Below, piece after piece: positions 12,034-22,979 of a DNA stretch of 64,000 nt (the first letter of the stretch is position 1; every line of letters begins with the position of its first letter). This DNA comes from Isoetes taiwanensis. Lineage: Eukaryota; Streptophyta; Lycopodiopsida; Isoetales; Isoetaceae. The position numbers and the translations under genes were made by a program. The stretch spans positions 11,899,819 to 11,963,818 of the forward strand of contig JAJEKV010000003.1 of the NCBI GenBank assembly GCA_021234155.1. Direction: 5' to 3'. The notes beneath the pieces were generated by a model. The model saw only the letters and a program-made list of their open reading frames with translations, ran no database searches and had not been told where the DNA came from.

Positions 12034-13560
12034 ATGAAGATGAACTCTCGCCCATCCTATCTTGACCATCAACCCGCACAAGAAGAATCACACCAAGAAC
12101 TTGAAGTGCACAAGGGAGGTATGTCCGTGACTTTGCAAATGGGAGATCTATATGATGAAGATTGCAAAGGTAAAATGATTAAGTACTTTGAAGATTGGGT
12201 GGATGTTTTTGCATGGGAATATTCGAATTGAAAGGGGTTGATAGGAGCATTTGTGAGTTTGAGATAAAAGTTCGTGAAGATACTAAACCTCGGTCATGCG
12301 AGATTGAGAAGAATTAATTCCTCACTTTTAGATCTTATCAAGCGGAATTATTCAAAATGCAGAGAGTCGAGGTTTGATAGTTGACATTGTGAACCCCTCT
12401 TGGGTTTCTTGTATTGTTCCAGTTCTAAAAAGAATGGTTCTCTAAGAATATGTGTGGATTATAGAGATCTAAATAAAGCTCTTGTTAAAGATTGTTACCC
12501 TTTACCTTTTTGGAAGAAATCCTTTATGCAATTGGTCGGCAAGTCTATGTACTCATTTTTGGATGGTTTCTCTGGTTTTAATCAGATTAGCATCAAAAGG
12601 AAGATCAGCCAAAGACATCCTTCATTACTCCATGGGGAACTTATGCAATGAAAAGGATGCCTTTTGGCTTAATGAATGCCCCCGCCACATTTCGGAGAGC
12701 TATGGACACTGTCTTTGCAAACATGACTCTGAGCAATTCGAGTTTATCTTGATGATTTATGCTTGGGTACCGATACAAGTGATCATATTTCGGGCTAACA
12801 AGGATATTTACATTGTCTTGAGACAAACCGGAGTTAATCTAAACCCAAAGAAGTGCATCTTTTTGGCATCCAAAGGCCAGCTCTTAGGCCATGAGGTTTC
12901 GCTAAAGGCCTTCAAGTAGTCAAGAGAAGATCATAGCTTTAAAAAAGCTTCAAACACCCGTGACAATTAAAGAAGTCAAGGGATTTATGGGAATGACCTC
13001 TTTCTTAAGAGTGTATGTGCCTAATTTCTCTCACCTTATTAGTCCTATCTCTAAGTTGACTAGAGTAGGCCAAGTTAGTAAAAAGAGAAAGTAAATATAG
13101 GCCTGTTGTTTGGACTGATGAGTGTGAAAAAGCTTTTTGCAGATCATAGAGGCTATTTGCCATTCTACACTTTTAAAAACTCCGACCTTTCATTACCATT
13201 TAAAGTTTACATAACTATCACTAAAAAGGTCTTTGGAGTTGCCATTTTGCGGGATAGACACCCTATTGCTTTTGCAAGCAAACAATGGTCTCAAACTGAA
13301 GAGAAGTATGCTAAGATAGAAAGGAGTCTTTGCTTCTCTCATCTTTTTGATCGAGACATGGTCATCTTTTACAAAAATCCCAAGCCACTATCTACATGCG
13401 TGAGAACCCCATGCCTTTTTGTATGGTAAGAAATTAGAAAAACCTAAGCTTCATAGGTGGGCTTGTAGGCTTCAAATTATGATTTAAAGGTAAAGGTTAT
13501 TCATGTATTGAACAACCCGAAGTTTATACTTGCCTTTCGCCTACTTTGAACATGAGGAGT
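12034..13560 (+). pseudogene. Reverse transcriptase and Ty3-type RNase H of element A (broken)
   Basis: RT motifs: RICVDYRDLNKA (about 12445), FLDGFSGFNQI (12556), a RVYLDDLCLG box in another frame near 12740-12770, and NLNPKKCIFLASKGQLLGHE (12835). The following RNase H shows VYITITKKVFGVAIL and FASKQWSQTEEKYAKIE. At least four frameshifts interrupt it. Confidence 0.85.
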
Positions 13561-13596
13561 TGATACAAGAAGAAGAAATGACTAACCTTGTTGTAA

Positions 13597-14854
13597 ATGA
13601 GCGGGGACTTGTTAACTATACCAGCTCAAGGTTGGCAACAACCTATTAGGAGGTTCCTTCAAGTCGAGGAGATACCTTCTAAATTTTCAAAAAGCCAAGC
13701 TTACGGGTTTAAGTTAAAATGTTTGACTTACTCATTGGTTGGTGACATCTTGTGCAAGGTAAATATGGATGGTGTACTCTTAAGATGTGTTGATGAAGAT
13801 GAAGTCCCGGTACTTACTTTGAAAATCACAAAGGTGTTTGTGGTGGTCATTTTGCGCCACACATAACCGCCAAGAAAATATTGAGGTCCAGTTATTTCGG
13901 CCTCATTTATTTAAAGATTGTTATGATATTATAAAGACTTGTCATCAATGCCAGATCTTTGGCAAAAGAATCTTGCATCCTGCTCCTCTTACAGGAATTG
14001 TCTCCCCTGGTCCATTTCAAGTTTGGGGATTGGACTATGTTGGCCCTATCAATCCCCCATCCTCATTTCGATGAATACATTGTTGTGGCTACAGACTGTT
14101 CACTAAGTGGTCGGCAAGACCTTTAAGGAAAGAAAATGCCCATACTACTGCTAGATTTTTGCATGAGAATATTTGCTCTAGGTTTGGCATTCCTTTTAAA
14201 ATTTTGACTGATAGAGGCATGTGAAAAGCTCAGCCTATTATCCTCAAGGAAATGGCCAAGCTGAGTCTACTAACAAAGTGCTTAAGAGTATTTTGCAGAA
14301 AACAGTTTGCCAAAACCAAAGGGATTGGCACTTGAAATTATATGATGCTCTTTGGGCTCATAGAATTACTTCTAAAGCAGCTACTAATGCCTCACCTTTC
14401 AGTTTAGTATATGGAGTAGAGGTCATTTATTCCAAATGAGTTAGAAATACCTTCTTTAAGGATGGCACTCAAGCTTGAGTTGGAGTTTTCTGAAGCCCTG
14501 AAGCACAGGTATGAAGTTCTGTTAAAATTAGATGAGGAAAGGTTTGTTGCAGAGAATTACAACTTGCTGAAGAAGGCTAAGAGTGCAGCAGCTTTCAAGG
14601 CTGCTCACAAACTGCAAGACAAGTTTGCACCTAAGGAATTAGTTTTAAAGTGGAATGCTGCAGATGAAGGGAAGCTTTCAAAGTTTGAAAATCCCTGGGA
14701 GGGTCCCTATCAGATTTTAGGAGATGCTGGCTGCTCATCTTATAGGTTGGCAGATCTTAGTACAGGATTAGAGCTGCCAAATCCCATTAATATTCAACAC
14801 CTTAAAAGATATTGGCCTCAGCATGCCTGCTTGAGCCTCTTCACTTCTATATAA
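13597..14854 (+). pseudogene. Integrase of element A (broken)
   Basis: Zinc-binding part with GVCGGHFA-like text near 13830 and CHQCQIFGKR near 13942. The core follows with WGLDYVGPINPPS, FGIPFKILTDRG and then SSAYYPQGNGQAE. Compared with related integrases, a short piece between TDRG and SSAYYPQ is missing (about 14218). The C-terminal half (14221-14854) is largely open and ends with HLKRYWPQHACLSL, matching element B. Confidence 0.85.
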
Positions 14855-15447
14855 GCATTTGTTCTAGCTTAGAATAGTTTAGTCTATAATTTCAAAGCTG
14901 AGGTTTTAATATTTCTTTTGATTAGCATATTTCCTTTGAGGTTTAATATTGTGTCTTTTCTGTTTAGCTGCAGGAATGTGACCACAAGGGATGAAGACTT
15001 TGATTATTACCTATTAATGAGTTCTATGTTGTCATGACAGGACCATTTGTTAAAACATTTCATCTGTTTTCTAAAGCTGGCCTATTCTTCATAAGACCTT
15101 GCTTCTCCATTGGAGTTCTAGAGTGCTATCCATATATCATTTTCCACATCTTGCTTGGCACTCATGCTAACCTTGATTTACTGTCATATGCAGGTTCATT
15201 CTTTTCTCCTCCATTTTCATCTGCCTATAAGTTGCCTTACATTCCATTTCAACCTTCTATCCTTTTATTTTCACTCCCTACAATGCTCTGCACCACATTT
15301 CCACCATAGCAGAGTTCATCTCACACTCATACCACTCACTTCATTGCTCTACATCATTCTGTCACCTGCACCAGTATTTGAAGATCCTCAGTCTAAGTTT
15401 ACATCTGTTGGGCTGAGGGGACCAGCCCATTCTTTCCTTTGAGGAGA
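14855..15447 (+). other. 3' spacer of element A with polypurine tract
   Basis: Non-coding stretch between integrase and the 3' LTR. It ends in TTGAGGAGA directly before TGTTGCCC, the likely polypurine tract. The preceding GGGCTGAGGGGACCAGCCC resembles the same place in element B (GGCTGAGAGGACCAGCC, minus strand near 27385-27405). Confidence 0.7.
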
Positions 15448-17892
15448 TGTTGCCCATTTTTGGCAACATGGACCAGCATCTATGTTTCAAAACCTTCATT
15501 CCATTTACATTTCCTTTAAGGAAAAGTTCCAGGCTATTGTGATCCCATCAGAGTTTGGAAGACATTTGACCAAGATTGGAAGACATTGGGGATCTCCTAT
15601 TATGGCCTAGTCTTTTCCTTGAGGTAAAACACCTTTCTAGACACATTCCTATTAGCTTAACATTTTCCTTTGATTTGAAGACCAGGCAAAGGCTATAGCA
15701 AGTTTATCAAGGAGGCACAAGACATTTTACCAAAGCTCAAAACCTTATGAAGCTTGCTTGAGAAGTTTGAAGTCACACACATGAGGATGCTACCCTAGAA
15801 GTGAAATTTGCTCTTATTCTAGCCTTGAAGTTTGGAAGACCCTTATAGAAGTTTGGAAGACCTTAGGCTTTGAGCAAATCTATCTTCACTAGGAGGTATG
15901 AATTGAGCCCTAGAAACAATTTGAGATAAGATCAAGTGCTACAGAGGTACCCATCTCTTCTTCATTCCATTCATCTTACATCCCCCTTTCTATATCCCAA
16001 GAGCCTCCAAAACTTTTCCTTCACCATTGTTTCCACTTTTGAGACCTTTTCTCATCATTCTACTACTTATCTTTTTATGAATCCCACCTTCATTTGAGAA
16101 TTGTCCCCTAGTGATCTTGAAAACCTTCAAAGGCAAAAGGCTTCTTTCTCATTCTCATTTCATCTTCCTAAACCCTAGTATAGCCTATTTACACCCTTTT
16201 CCCATCTTTTCCTATGACTTTTCACCATCCTTATGTTCCAATATTCATTGACCATGGGTCAAAAGGGACCAAAATTCAAATGTTTTAGTTTGACCTAAAA
16301 ACCCTCTAGATGGAAAGCTTGGAAAAAAGAGCTGACTTGGTCTTTTAAAATTCAAAAAACCTTTGGAAAGACCTTCAAAATTGGATTCTTGGGATGCGTG
16401 CCAAAAATAAAAAACCTATTCTAGCCTATCTACCCTATCTATTTACGCATAGTTCCGGTCACCTCCCCCTTTTTTTTCCATGTGGCGGCCAGGGCGTGGG
16501 GCGGACACCTGGGTGTCCCCTCTGCGTGGCACGCAAATTTAATAGTGGGTCTGCATTTTTCCTTATATACCTTAGCCTCCAGAACCACTTTGGCCTGTGG
16601 GATATATCACCCTTAAGAATTTTCGATGAACCCTAAGAAATAGGGGAACATGCTAAATCCGGCCAATTCGTACCTAAACTTGATTGAATCCAGCCAATTT
16701 CCTTCCAAATTAGCTCCTAAACCTTTTCGAAACCATGGGGATCCTTTGTGGCATTTGATTCGATGGAAATTGCTCAATTTGGGCCTCAAATCACTCAACC
16801 GAAGCTAGCTTTTGGGAAGAACGGTTCTTAAACCAGCATCACAGATCAAATCGACACGCCCCTCAGAGACATACCTCTGTGATTTTGGCGCATTGAATTT
16901 TTGATATCCTTTTGCTCTGCTCCGTTCGGATTCCAGCTCCATTTCGTTCGAGATTGAAGTCCCTGTTCGTTGTGACTTGTTCAGCATCGAAGCACCTCGT
17001 TTGCAAACTTAAATAATCACTCCATATTACTTCATTGGTATTTTTGAAGCTCTCGAAAGGCTCAAGCAGTCTTGAATTTTCTCTCAAGCATTATTATTTT
17101 CAAAACTTTGGTAATACCCTGTTGACATTGTCATACCTTCTGTATCACATTGCTATAATGCATAGTCTTTGCCTGAAAAATCATTGTCTTCATTGTACAT
17201 CCTTTTTTTGTAGTTCTGCATTGCCCTTTTAAAAGAAAAAAAGAGCAAAAAAACCAAAAACAAGACCAAAAATATTTACTCAGAGATTATATCTTCTTCA
17301 GGTAGTTGTCCTTATAGAAATCCTAGACACCTATACATTCGGAGAAAACATATAAAAAGATTTCTTTTCATAAGCATTCTGAGTTTGTTCTTTTCTTGAG
17401 GTTTTGTTTACTTACAGAAAAACTAAACACATCCTTTTGCTATTCAAACCTTTTGCACGTGATCTAGAGGTTATTTTGAAGTTGCCTGCACAGATCCCAA
17501 CCCAAAATTCCCCATCAAACTCCATCTGCAAAATTTGGCTCTCTGTTTTGGCACTGGCCAACTTTTTGACCTGCCTTTGACTTCGATTTTCTTGACCTTC
17601 CTTTATTCAAATCAAGTCAAGTCTTCTCCACCATTTTCCTCTGCTTGTTGACCACTGATAACACCAATCAGACCTTCAAAATCTCTCAAGGTGTGTCTGC
17701 AAGTTCAGTTTTTGCTCTGACAGTTTTTTCAGTTTCAGGGACTCTAGTGATTTTGAAAAAACTAGCACTTAAAAAATGAATTTTCTGGTTTCATATGACA
17801 AGGATTGATCACCCTAAGTGGTCTGGAGGTTCTAACCACTTTGTTTAAGATTCCTTTGAGGTTAGGCTAAAATTCCAGGTTTTAGGCTAACA
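15448..17892 (+). repeat. 3' LTR of element A (2445 bp)
   Basis: Copy of 7071-9517, with TATATA at 16564-16569. Ends GGCTAACA and is followed by the target duplication ATGAC. Confidence 0.92.
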
Positions 17893-17897
17893 ATGAC

Positions 17898-20800
17898 TTA
17901 GTAACATGCTCATTCTCTACTGACTTTAGTCTCTGGTCATGCATCTTTTAGTACTACAAAATATAAGAACCAGATGCTTTTATCATAAAGTACTCTTTAA
18001 AAAAAAAAAAAAAAATGTAACAGATTACCACTCTAGGCATCATATATAAAGTTATGGCACAAAGCCAGCCAAATTTAGATATCCAAGCTTCATAGTAAGT
18101 TTTCATGCTCTTATGCATGCAAATGAGATAGCAGAATAAAATATCTTGTCTAAAATGAAGAAAAAATTAACTGGCATAAAGCCATTTCCTTTAATCAATC
18201 AAGTAAACCTTTTATGAACTTCGGAAGTCCAATTAGTTGCATGAACTCCATAAATCCTTGTAGGCTAAGCTATGGAGCCAGCTTCACAATTCCTTTGCCA
18301 CGAACCTGGTAGCATAATTCCATCGTTCCTTTCTGCTAAAACCACTTAACTAGGACAAAAGAACCACATTGAGAGGAGAATATCCGTACCTGCAGCCAAA
18401 CAAGCAAACATTAGCACTAAGTGGTAATGATGCAGGGGCCAAAAGGTACATTGGGTATTCTCGGCTCTTCGCCCTTCACCCAATGTAGCCTCTTGCCCTT
18501 TGTTAGTGTAAGCAAATAAACAAATGGAATGCAAAAAATAGAAGAACAAATTCAGCAAATACTTCCTGAACTATGAGTTGGCCTTGCCCAACCAATTTAA
18601 TGCTTCAAAAGATCATCTGTTTACAAGTTGTGGTACTTTCTCAAAGTACAAGATACCTCAACTGTATAGTATGCCATTTTTAATGACAGACCATAGCTAT
18701 TGCGTAGCCAATACTATTTTGCAGTTTTAATTTTCTGCAAGCTTTCTTAGAGGAAGAATAATGTACAAACAAGATAGAGTTACCTGCTGCTTGTCTTGAT
18801 TAGAGTTGGTCTCGCATCTCTGATCTTCCTGATCAGCATATATGAAAGTCTTCTTGCAAAAATGCATCAAGCTTGGACCAGCATGCCAAAATAATCAACA
18901 TATCTTCTGAGCAGACAGATGTTGCAAAGGACATCATATACTTTCTGCACTTGCTTTAGAATATGCCTAATGGTTTCAGAAATCTTTCCAGATCTACGTT
19001 TAAGCCATGGGATCAGCTTGCGAAAAATATTTTCGGATTGTAAAAGCATGCAAAAACGGCACCAACTTGAAGCTCAAACTAGCTTAGAGCATCAAACAAC
19101 ATGTTTTCAGGATGTAGAACAGATCTTTGAGGCAGAACGAGCTGCAAAAGACATCCGATGATACATAGTCTTGCTTTGAGATATGTTAACGGCAAAGCAA
19201 ATGTGCCGCTCATCTTGTAATCCAAGGAAATAGCCATCTACTTTTTGCCAAAGATGGGCAAAACTATTGGAAGGGCGCAAATCTATCTACAGATCAAATG
19301 CTAAATTATCGGCATCTCTGCTATCAGCCAATATTAGCTTATATGCTTGTGTTATACTTGAGTAGCTTGAAGTAGCTTGCCATAAAATCGATTTGAAGAA
19401 TATCGATTTGAAGCAGCTTGGAACATACATCCAACCTAGAATATCTCAGTTCCGTTGCCATTCTTTTCCCCAGAAAAAATCATTCTTCCAAACATGCAAA
19501 TGCCGAGAAGTATTCAGATCCGAAGAAATTTTAATCTGCGAATCAAATGTTAAGATCCAATAGCAAGTCGTTGCCTTGCCTTCATCAGGCCGCAAAGCCT
19601 TCTTAGGTGCTAACCCTAGACGCATCTCACTGCAAAATAACTTTTATTATTTTCTTATTATTCCATAAATGGACTATAACCCTGAGGTTAAAATACCAAC
19701 TGTTATTTTCAATGCAAAGCCAAGTAGAAGCTTCCCACCACATCCTGCCATCATTAATATTGGCTAAATTTTATGTCATCTTAGTACTTTTTGTCCAAGA
19801 CATATACTCTTAGTCTTAATGCTGGAGGCACACTGCAATGTAGAAAATGTCATGAAAATCTATCTTTAGAAAAGCCTAGTATAATGCTTTGTTTTTCCAA
19901 AAATGCATCTGAGAACCACAATAAATTCAAGGTCTAACCTTGGGTTCAACAAGTGTACCACATGTATTACAAACCTACCAACTTGGGCATGTTATTCCCC
20001 CTTCATAGGAGTAGCAAATACGAGTTTTTAATTTTATCAAGGACTGTAAGAAACCTAGATAAAGAAAATAAACCTCGTGGAATAATATTTAATATGTGAG
20101 AGCTTGCACTCAATCATTTTTAGCCCTCAAATCAACAGTTTTATTTCTCATATGGCTTTACCAAACTAGACATGCACCGTGTCTTAAAATTGGATAGCCT
20201 CATGTCTCACCATGATGAAGACTTGCCTCCATTGAAGTTGCTAGTGCTATTGAATAAGTATTACATAATGTTCTCTATGTGAGAGCTCACATTCAAGAAA
20301 CAAATGTTAATCAATAATAATAATAAAAAATAAAATAAAAAAAAATCCATCTCCATCTCCAAGCACCATGCCATGTCGTTTCTAAAAACAACTCCGAGCT
20401 CGTTATCGCGGGATTTAAGAGTAGGCATGGCTGCAAGAGCTCTCGGCTCTTAAATATGCATGCATCCAAAGAATATGCGGTTTAGCTACCTTTAGAAAAA
20501 ATATAATACCCAAAATCATTACCACAACCTAGTTATGCAACATTGGGTCCATGAAATTCACTATCTGGAAGCCTACTAATGAAGATGAACCTAGATTAGC
20601 AGGGACCTGGCTTCTTCTTGCTCGGATACACCGTTAGAACGAAAGTTGGATCCAAGCAGGACAGAAAACCCGGCGCACCAATGAAACGTACCAAAAACTT
20701 GGTTGAATTTGTTCTACAACAAGGGGTCTTAAAAGGATGGAAACAAGTAGGAGCATTGTGCTCCAGTTGCCACAGTTGCCAAACACGCTATAGCCAGAAA

Positions 20801-21130
20801 AGTTTTGCCCTTTTTTAATGCGATGGATCAAATTTTTTTATAGAAGTGTATGAAAATAGCTGATGTGTCGCAATTATATAGAGGAATCTCTGCCAAAAGC
20901 ATCATCCTACAATATAAAGGCTATAGAATGGAATAGAAGGGTTTCTAGCATCCATGGAGACTCATGGCCTATAGGACTCAATACAAAGAGTGTAACAGAG
21001 TTATTACTCTCGGATTAAAAACCGCCTGTCCAGAAGTGTTTTTTGGGGGGAAAATCGTGGCAACAATAAAAATGATATGAAATTGTACACGTACAAAATA
21101 TACAAAACACGTTACCACGCATCATGAGAT
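17898..21130. other. Intergenic stretch without recognisable gene
   Basis: No coding region, tRNA or repeat family was recognised on either strand. It holds a poly-A run at about 18000-18015 and an A/T-rich simple stretch at about 20316-20345. Short open frames here lack motifs. Confidence 0.5.
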
Positions 21131-22505
21131 GCATGTCAGATGAGTGCTGCTGGACATAGCTGATCTCGCATATCCATGACCTACTGGAGATATGATGCCA
21201 GTATCCGTACAGAGGCCATGCTCAATATCATATATAGGGGTTGGTCGGGCTTGATCAACTCAGTGTAATGCTCCGGATCTGATCATACGCTGGGCAGCTC
21301 GAGTGTGGCATTCATCCTCAACGGCTCCTATTTGGCAACGTTGACAAAATGTGTGGTTCCCCAATCCAGTGAATCATTTCAATTCAGAGACGGTGTGCTC
21401 CTATGCAGATCGAGGCAATGAGTCTGCGCTTTTTCATAGGCAGATGGATGGACATGTAACGTTGTGGACCCCGTTCCAATGTGGGGTTGATGTGGTGCCG
21501 GTAATATGATGGCTTGACCTGTTCAAGGGCGACGGCATCCCAGAGCTTGTTGACGAAGCAAACGTCAAGGTATTGCCTCAAGTTATGGCGATCCACGTCT
21601 CTTTGCACCTATATGCATCTGTGCTCTTGAATATTCCATCTGGCCAGCCATTGAGCTCTCTTGTCTTTCCAGCAGGCCTTCAAGCGCCGCAACCCCATTG
21701 TCATGTTGTAGGCCAAGTGAGAGAGACAAGAATCATCCGTATTGACCACTTTCTAAAAGTAGACGCTGTGGCGGTCAAAGGCTGCCTTCTGAAGAGGCAA
21801 GAAATCTGTATCCTGTAACAGGATCTCGGGACCATGGAATTCACCGCTAGTACCCATGTCAAGAAGGCTTTTTGCACCTGCTCCAATTCATTCTAGGTGG
21901 TGAGGAACACCACTGGCCCCCAGAATTCAACCCCATACAAAAGGACAGGTGCAACAGATGAGCCTAGTCATATAGCTTTCCTCTTGGCTGTTGTTCTGCA
22001 TTGCATATAGTGCCTTCCAGCCTGTTGTCATCCGCAGCCGAATGAAAGTGTCCGGGTATATGGCAGAAGAAAACTCCACTTCCAGGTACTTGTAACTTGG
22101 TGCCACCTCTACATCTTGTCCGCGATAACTGATGGAAGGGATTCTTGGCTGGCACGATGACGATATGAAGACCACCTTCGTCTTGGCCAGGTTGAGGTAT
22201 GTTATATTAGCTGTCTGGCGACCTGGTGCAACAGTTGATCCCCGTCCCCAGCATTGTCAGCAAGCCAACACTCGATCTGATCAATATAGAGTCCAAAGGG
22301 TGTTGGAGAGAGAGGGCATCCCCGATGGACCCCGATACTGCTATTAAATGGTTGCTCTGCCGATTGCAACTGGCTTAAACGCCTCTCATATAGTCTTAAA
22401 CTGCATTCTGTAGATCCGCAGGGACCCCCAGCACTCGCAACCGCACCCACAGTTTTTCCCGATGTATAATATCAAAGGCTTTGGCAAAGAAAGAGGTGTA
22501 TGCCA
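21130..22505 (-). pseudogene. LINE-type (non-LTR) reverse transcriptase, 5' truncated and broken
   Basis: Read on the minus strand, the fragment opens with AKAFDIIHREKLWVRLRVLGVP (near 22480). It continues with LRLYERRLSQLQ and GVHRGCPLSPTPFGLYIDQIE (22310-22260), then AKTKVVFIS (about 22175) and PSYKYLEVEF (about 22090). This is the typical order of a LINE RT palm. The FADD/YADD catalytic box expected between GLYIDQIE and AKTKVV is missing, apparently deleted. The tail continues with KLWDAVALEQVKPSYYRHHI and RGPQRYMSIHLPMKKRRLIA. No poly-A tail or target duplication was recognised. Confidence 0.75.
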
Positions 22506-22543
22506 TCTAGCAAAAAGAGAGATAAGGGGGCAGCAAACATAAG

Positions 22544-22764
22544 TTCTAGAAAGTTTATACTTTTGCTCAGAGTTGCACACGTGTAGGCATTCAAATTTTC
22601 GAGAGAAGATTAGACCTCTTAGAACTTGATACGAAATATTGTTGCCATTTAGAAGTTTCTTAAAAGCTCTAGCAGTTTCTTAAACTCCTGGCCTTGAAGC
22701 TTCGCCCACGTTCTAGCCTCTGGAGTATCTAGAAGCTTCGGGATTGTCCCTACATCGTATAAAA
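22544..22764 (+). promoter_or_regulatory. Heat-shock-type promoter: several HSEs and a TATA box
   Basis: Four perfect inverted GAA/TTC heat-shock element pairs lie in a row: TTCTAGAA (22544-22551), GAAGTTTC (22652-22659), GAAGCTTC (22696-22703) and GAAGCTTC extended by GGGA (22732-22743). A TATA box TATAAAA follows at 22758-22764, about 15 bases after the last element. This spacing is classic for heat-shock genes and for heat-activated retrotransposon LTRs. The transcript would run to the right. No known heat-shock protein is encoded directly downstream. Confidence 0.65.
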
Positions 22765-22851
22765 GAGCAAGAGGCCAGCAGTTTGAACCCAGATTGAGCG
22801 ATTAAGCACTAACAGACTTTGAAGCAAGCAGCTCGTATATGCAAGCGATTC

Positions 22852-22977
22852 ATGAATCGTTTGATTGCAACTTGTTTAGATTTAGAAAAACAAGAAATTG
22901 TTGGACAGTTGAGGCATAAGGTAGAGTGTGGTTGCCGAGTTTTGCAAACAAGTCTTGGATACGCCTCTTGCAATTAG
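22852..22977 (+). CDS. Short ORF (41 codons) downstream of the heat-shock-type promoter
   Basis: An open frame of 41 codons starts with MNRLIATCLDLEKQE and ends GYASCN before TAG. It lies about 60 bases after the expected transcription start. An earlier ATG at 22839 opens a 26-codon frame in another phase. I do not recognise the peptide. A GT following CATAAG at 22921 could be a splice donor, in which case this would be only part of a first exon. Coding status is uncertain. Confidence 0.25.
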   Translation: MNRLIATCLDLEKQEIVGQLRHKVECGCRVLQTSLGYASCN

Positions 22978-22979
22978 GG

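Larger units (their letters stand above)
7066..17897 (+). mobile_element. Element A: full-length Ty3-type retrotransposon with two RNase H domains (inactive)
   Basis: A complete element of 10.8 kb (7071-17892) flanked by a 5-bp target duplication ATGAC (7066-7070 and 17893-17897). Both LTRs begin TGTTGCCC and end GGCTAACA. Internal order is gag, protease, an additional RNase H, reverse transcriptase, the usual RNase H and integrase. Its primer site, LTR start and domain order are shared with element B. All coding parts carry stops and frameshifts, so it is dead. The layout recalls the Tat group of plant Ty3 elements, which acquired a second RNase H (family knowledge). Membership is inferred. 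Confidence 0.9.
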
